A stretch of DNA of 7,429 bases, from the NCBI GenBank assembly GCA_003647765.1, contig QMNM01000062.1, forward strand, positions 1-7,429, in the 5' to 3' direction. Below are positions 5,557 to 7,429 of the stretch, one piece after another. Numbering within the stretch: the first letter of the stretch is position 1; every line of letters starts with the position of its first letter. This DNA is from Candidatus Cloacimonadota bacterium. Its GTDB lineage: Bacteria > Cloacimonadota > Cloacimonadia > JGIOTU-2 > B8-G9. Below the pieces are notes generated by a model, which saw nothing but the letters and a program-made list of their open reading frames with translations, had not been told where the DNA came from and did not search any database. Both the position numbers and the translations under genes were made by a program.

Positions 5557-6735
5557 TTATTCACACAATTCAATAAAATTATCATACAGCAATTTTACTG
5601 TTTTATTTTTATCTTTCTCATTAACAAAAACAGAAATTGCTAGCTTTCTACTTTCCAACATCTTTATATTTATATTATTCTTTGTTAAAATACTATTTAA
5701 TTTATTGATAATTGCAAAATTTTGAGTGAAACTTTTTCCTATTAAAGTGATTTCAGCCAAACCACTTTCAGTAAAAATCTCTGAAATATTGAAATCGTGC
5801 AATAAATGACGAATCCTTTCGGAATCGGTTTCATTAGTAATTATAATAACATTATTATTGAGTTGCTGAAAACTTTCAAAAATTAAATTCTTTTGATTAG
5901 TCAATTCCAAAATGTGTTTCAATTTAGCTTGTTTGACACTGAATTTTATTATTGCTAAATTTTGTTTATCTGTAATTGCTTTAAATTTTACTTCTTCCAT
6001 TTTATCATTTCCATAAATTAAAGTGCCGGGATTATTATTAAAACTTGAACAGATTGTTATTGGTATTTGATATTTTTGTGCAAATTCAACTGCTCTTGGA
6101 TGAATAATTTTTGCTCCTGAATAAGCCATTATCAGCATTTCCTGAAAATTTATTTTATCAAACTTCTTTGCTTTTTTTATAACATCAGGATTAGCATTGA
6201 AAACACCGTCTACATCTGTAAAAATCTGACATTTATCAGCATTAAGATAACAGGCAAGAGCAACTGCTGTTGTGTCCGAACCACCTCGTCCTAATGTTGT
6301 TACTTCCTTATTTTCGCTTACACCTTGAAAACCAGCTACAATAACAATTTTACCTCTGTCCAATTCTTGTTTTATACGAAAAGCACGAATATCCTTAATT
6401 TTGGCATTACAATGATCATTGGTTGTGATAATACCACTTTGCGAGCCAGTAAAAGAAATAGCACGGAATCCGAAATTATTAAGTGCCATTGATAACAAAG
6501 ACATACTAATTCTCTCGCCAGCACTAAGAAGCATATCCATTTCTCGTTCTGATGGAAATGGTGTAATTTGATGCGCCAAACTATACAATTCATCAGTAGT
6601 ATCACCAATTGCAGAAATAACAATAACGATATGATCACCCTTTTTATATTCTTTGACAATGCGACGGGCAATGGCTTTTATTCTGTGAATATCTTTGACA
6701 GAAGAGCCACCAAATTTTTTCACTATTATTGACAT
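5557..6735 (-). CDS. lysC: Aspartate kinase (monofunctional aspartokinase)
   Basis: A 392-residue cytoplasmic enzyme that phosphorylates aspartate, the first step to lysine, threonine, methionine and diaminopimelate. The kinase domain has KFGGSS (7-12), LLSAGERISM (69-78), GFQG (135-138), TLGRGGSDTTA (147-157), TDVDGVFNANP (173-183, where YTADP is usual), AYSGAKIIHPRAVEFA (204-219) and NNPGTLI (234-240). Two ACT domains follow at about 255-320 and 328-392, ending SRKLAISVFV...LLYDNFIEL. The ACT modules are degenerate: the usual Pro-Gly turn after the first strand is absent from both. There is no fused homoserine dehydrogenase and no other pathway gene nearby. The start at 6735 has AGGTAGG at 6747-6741, 5 nt upstream. 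The gene symbol is the generic one; which paralogue or feedback type it is cannot be read from sequence alone. Confidence 0.94.
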   Translation of the reverse strand: MSIIVKKFGGSSVKDIHRIKAIARRIVKEYKKGDHIVIVISAIGDTTDELYSLAHQITPFPSEREMDMLLSAGERISMSLLSMALNNFGFRAISFTGSQSGIITTNDHCNAKIKDIRAFRIKQELDRGKIVIVAGFQGVSENKEVTTLGRGGSDTTAVALACYLNADKCQIFTDVDGVFNANPDVIKKAKKFDKINFQEMLIMAYSGAKIIHPRAVEFAQKYQIPITICSSFNNNPGTLIYGNDKMEEVKFKAITDKQNLAIIKFSVKQAKLKHILELTNQKNLIFESFQQLNNNVIIITNETDSERIRHLLHDFNISEIFTESGLAEITLIGKSFTQNFAIINKLNSILTKNNINIKMLESRKLAISVFVNEKDKNKTVKLLYDNFIELCE

Positions 6736-6740
6736 ATTAT

Positions 6741-6747
6741 CCTACCT
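6741..6747 (-). promoter_or_regulatory. Ribosome binding site of aspartate kinase
   Basis: AGGTAGG on the minus strand, 5 nt before the ATG. Further upstream a TTGACA is seen at 6790-6785 but no -10 of good quality stands at 16-18 bp, so I do not call a promoter. Confidence 0.65.
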
Positions 6748-6779
6748 GAATTTATAATAAATTTCTGTTAATATACTGG

Positions 6780-6918
6780 ATTTGTGTCAAGGTAAATTAG
6801 CTACAAGGCGTAATGCGTAGTGCATAATGCGTAGCCACAGAGTAGCGCGTAGAGCGTAAATTAGACACAAATGGACACGAAAAAAATTTAACAATATTCG
6901 TGAAAATTCGTGTTAATT
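6780..6918. repeat. Composite repeat zone between lysC and tRNA-His
   Basis: Several repeat types are nested here. A 14-bp tandem unit occurs twice (6808-6821 and 6822-6835, 12 of 14 identical, core TAATGCGTAG). GTAAATTAG is directly repeated at 6792-6800 and 6856-6864 around it. ATTTGTGTC (6780-6788) and GACACAAAT (6864-6872) form an outer inverted pair. A GCCACAGAGTA motif (6834-6844) resembles the repeat near grpE. Then ACACGAA (6875-6881) pairs with TTCGTG (6897-6902) or TTCGTGT (6907-6913). No open frame of note covers it. Confidence 0.7.
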
Positions 6919-6991
6919 GATGGCTTAAAAAGAATAGATTATCTAAAAATTTGACAAATTATTTTTCCATTTTTTCGTTAGTATAAAATGT

Positions 6992-7069
6992 GCAGCCGTA
7001 GCCCAGTTGGTTTAGAGCGCCTGACTGTGGATCAGGAGGTCGTGGGTTCAAATCCCGCCGGCTGTACCA
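6992..7069 (+). tRNA. tRNA-His (anticodon GTG), with encoded CCA
   Basis: A full cloverleaf can be drawn. Acceptor GCAGCCG (6992-6998) pairs with CGGCTGT (7059-7065), then A73 (7066) and encoded CCA (7067-7069). The D arm is GCCC/GAGC (7001-7004, 7015-7018) with a C-A mismatch and a ten-base loop. The anticodon stem CCTGA/TCAGG is perfect, with loop CTGTGGA and anticodon GTG at 7027-7029. The variable loop is AGGTC, and the T arm GTGGG/CCCGC has loop TTCAAAT. Oddly for tRNA-His, the base before position 1 is T, position 73 is A, and pair 1-72 is G-U, so the usual G-1:C73 identity pair is not encoded. A TTGACA lies at 6951-6956, and TATAAA (6982-6987) is too close to the 5' end for a normal -10, so the promoter is unresolved. 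No T-rich terminator follows. Confidence 0.93.
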
Positions 7070-7106
7070 TCTATTTAAGAATTCAGTGCATTAAAACAAG
7101 AGGCAA

Positions 7107-7312
7107 ATGTATGGTAGAAGAAAAAGAGCACCAAGGAACAAAACAATCATTCTGACAGATGAAGATAAATTTCCCATAACTTATCCATCCAATTTGTGGA
7201 CTGATATTTCTATCACATTCTGGTGAATATACATTATGAAAAGCCTAATGAAAATAATTTAACATACAAGACCAATTCTTTGATTTTAATAGAAATAATC
7301 TATATTTTATAG
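7107..7312 (+). pseudogene. Remnant of a DNA methyltransferase (N6/N4 type), internally deleted and frameshifted
   Basis: A 39-codon frame (7107-7223, TGA at 7224-7226) begins MYGRRKRAPRNKTIILTD, preceded by AAGAGG at 7098-7103. From about codon 22 it continues ITYPSNLWTDISITFW. In site-specific DNA methyltransferases of the type II family I remember, the first block is the extreme N-terminus, and the second ('ITYPSN.WTDISIPFWSMPENT') lies well over a hundred residues later, shortly before 'HPTQKPEKLL'. After the stop, the +2 frame reads NIHYEKPNENNL, a decayed match to that 'HPTQKP' block, ending at TAG 7310-7312. All catalytic parts (DPPY motif and SAM-binding FxGxG) are missing, so this cannot be an active enzyme. 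Homology is from memory and needs a database check; the alternative is an unrelated short peptide. Confidence 0.5.
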
Positions 7313-7334
7313 AACTGGAAAAGGAAATTATTAA

Positions 7335-7429
7335 ATGGATAGATTTAAACAAAAATTAGAAACATATTTTGATGAGTTCTTTAGGCTTGTTTCAACCGAT
7401 AACGGTGATTGGACTATAAAGGGTTTTAT
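7335..7429 (+). CDS. N-terminus of a possible EcoRV-like type II restriction endonuclease, partial
   Basis: An open frame starts at ATG 7335 with AAGGA at 7321-7325, 9 nt upstream, and runs off the right edge after 31 codons. It begins MDRFKQKLETYFDEFF, continues with RLVSTDNGDW and ends TIKGF. The pattern of a short amphipathic helix, then 'DNG.W.IKGFI', is one I associate with EcoRV-like restriction enzymes, in which the catalytic PD...D.K residues come later and are not visible. Its position directly after a methyltransferase remnant supports the idea of a restriction-modification locus. The visible part is intact. It could also be any other protein; 31 residues are too few to be sure. Confidence 0.4.
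   Translation, partial: MDRFKQKLETYFDEFFRLVSTDNGDWTIKGF

Noticed and set aside
6372-6671. 99-codon minus-strand frame inside aspartate kinase
   Set aside because: It overlaps the conserved kinase core in another frame and has no ribosome binding site.
6951-6987. TTGACA (6951-6956) with TATAAA (6982-6987) as tRNA promoter
   Set aside because: The spacing is 25 bp and the TATAAA ends only 4 nt before the tRNA, so the two do not form a standard sigma-70 promoter.

Overview
This is an AT-rich bacterial chromosome segment. It contains a complete hrcA-grpE-dnaK heat-shock operon on the minus strand (about 4130 down to 204) behind a perfect CIRCE operator, a metal-binding ABC-transporter lipoprotein on the plus strand (4480-5442), a monofunctional aspartate kinase on the minus strand (5557-6735), a tRNA-His gene (6992-7069), and what looks like the edge of a decaying type II restriction-modification locus (7107-7429). 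Low GC, strong AGGAGG ribosome binding sites, CIRCE/HrcA control, a proteobacterial-type DnaK and short repeats packed into almost every gap suggest an uncultured or poorly sampled bacterial lineage. I cannot name the phylum from the sequence alone.

Layout. At the left edge (1-50, minus strand) is the first 16 codons of a RecF/OLD-like AAA ATPase with an excellent ribosome binding site; it lies where dnaJ is found in many genomes. Between it and dnaK are an inverted repeat overlapping a possible -10 box (96-165) and a heptamer tandem repeat that starts 7 bp past the dnaK stop. The operon follows. Its true starts are 4036 (hrcA) and 2934 (grpE), both internal to the longest open frames. The dnaK-grpE gap holds an inverted pair of 'cacagagacac'-type repeat copies, and one copy reads through and supplies the last residues and stop codon of GrpE.

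Upstream of CIRCE is a 26-bp palindrome with a TTGACA in each arm, so it may serve hrcA and the divergent plus-strand genes. Those are a small unknown protein (4229-4483) coupled by an ATGA overlap to a ZnuA/TroA-type lipoprotein that lacks the usual first His ligand. No permease or ATPase partner gene is in view. Aspartate kinase converges on this pair. Upstream of it is a composite repeat zone (6780-6918), then a tRNA-His(GTG) that unusually encodes neither G-1 nor C73.

Right end. Downstream of the tRNA, a 39-codon open frame looks like the N-terminus of an N6/N4-type DNA methyltransferase joined directly to a C-terminal piece of the same protein, then broken by a stop and frameshift. After it begins an open frame whose first 31 residues resemble EcoRV-like type II restriction enzymes. 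I saw no complete new system. The best candidates for follow-up are the unusual tRNA-His, the broken methylase beside a possible endonuclease, and the repeat that has been turned into coding sequence in GrpE.
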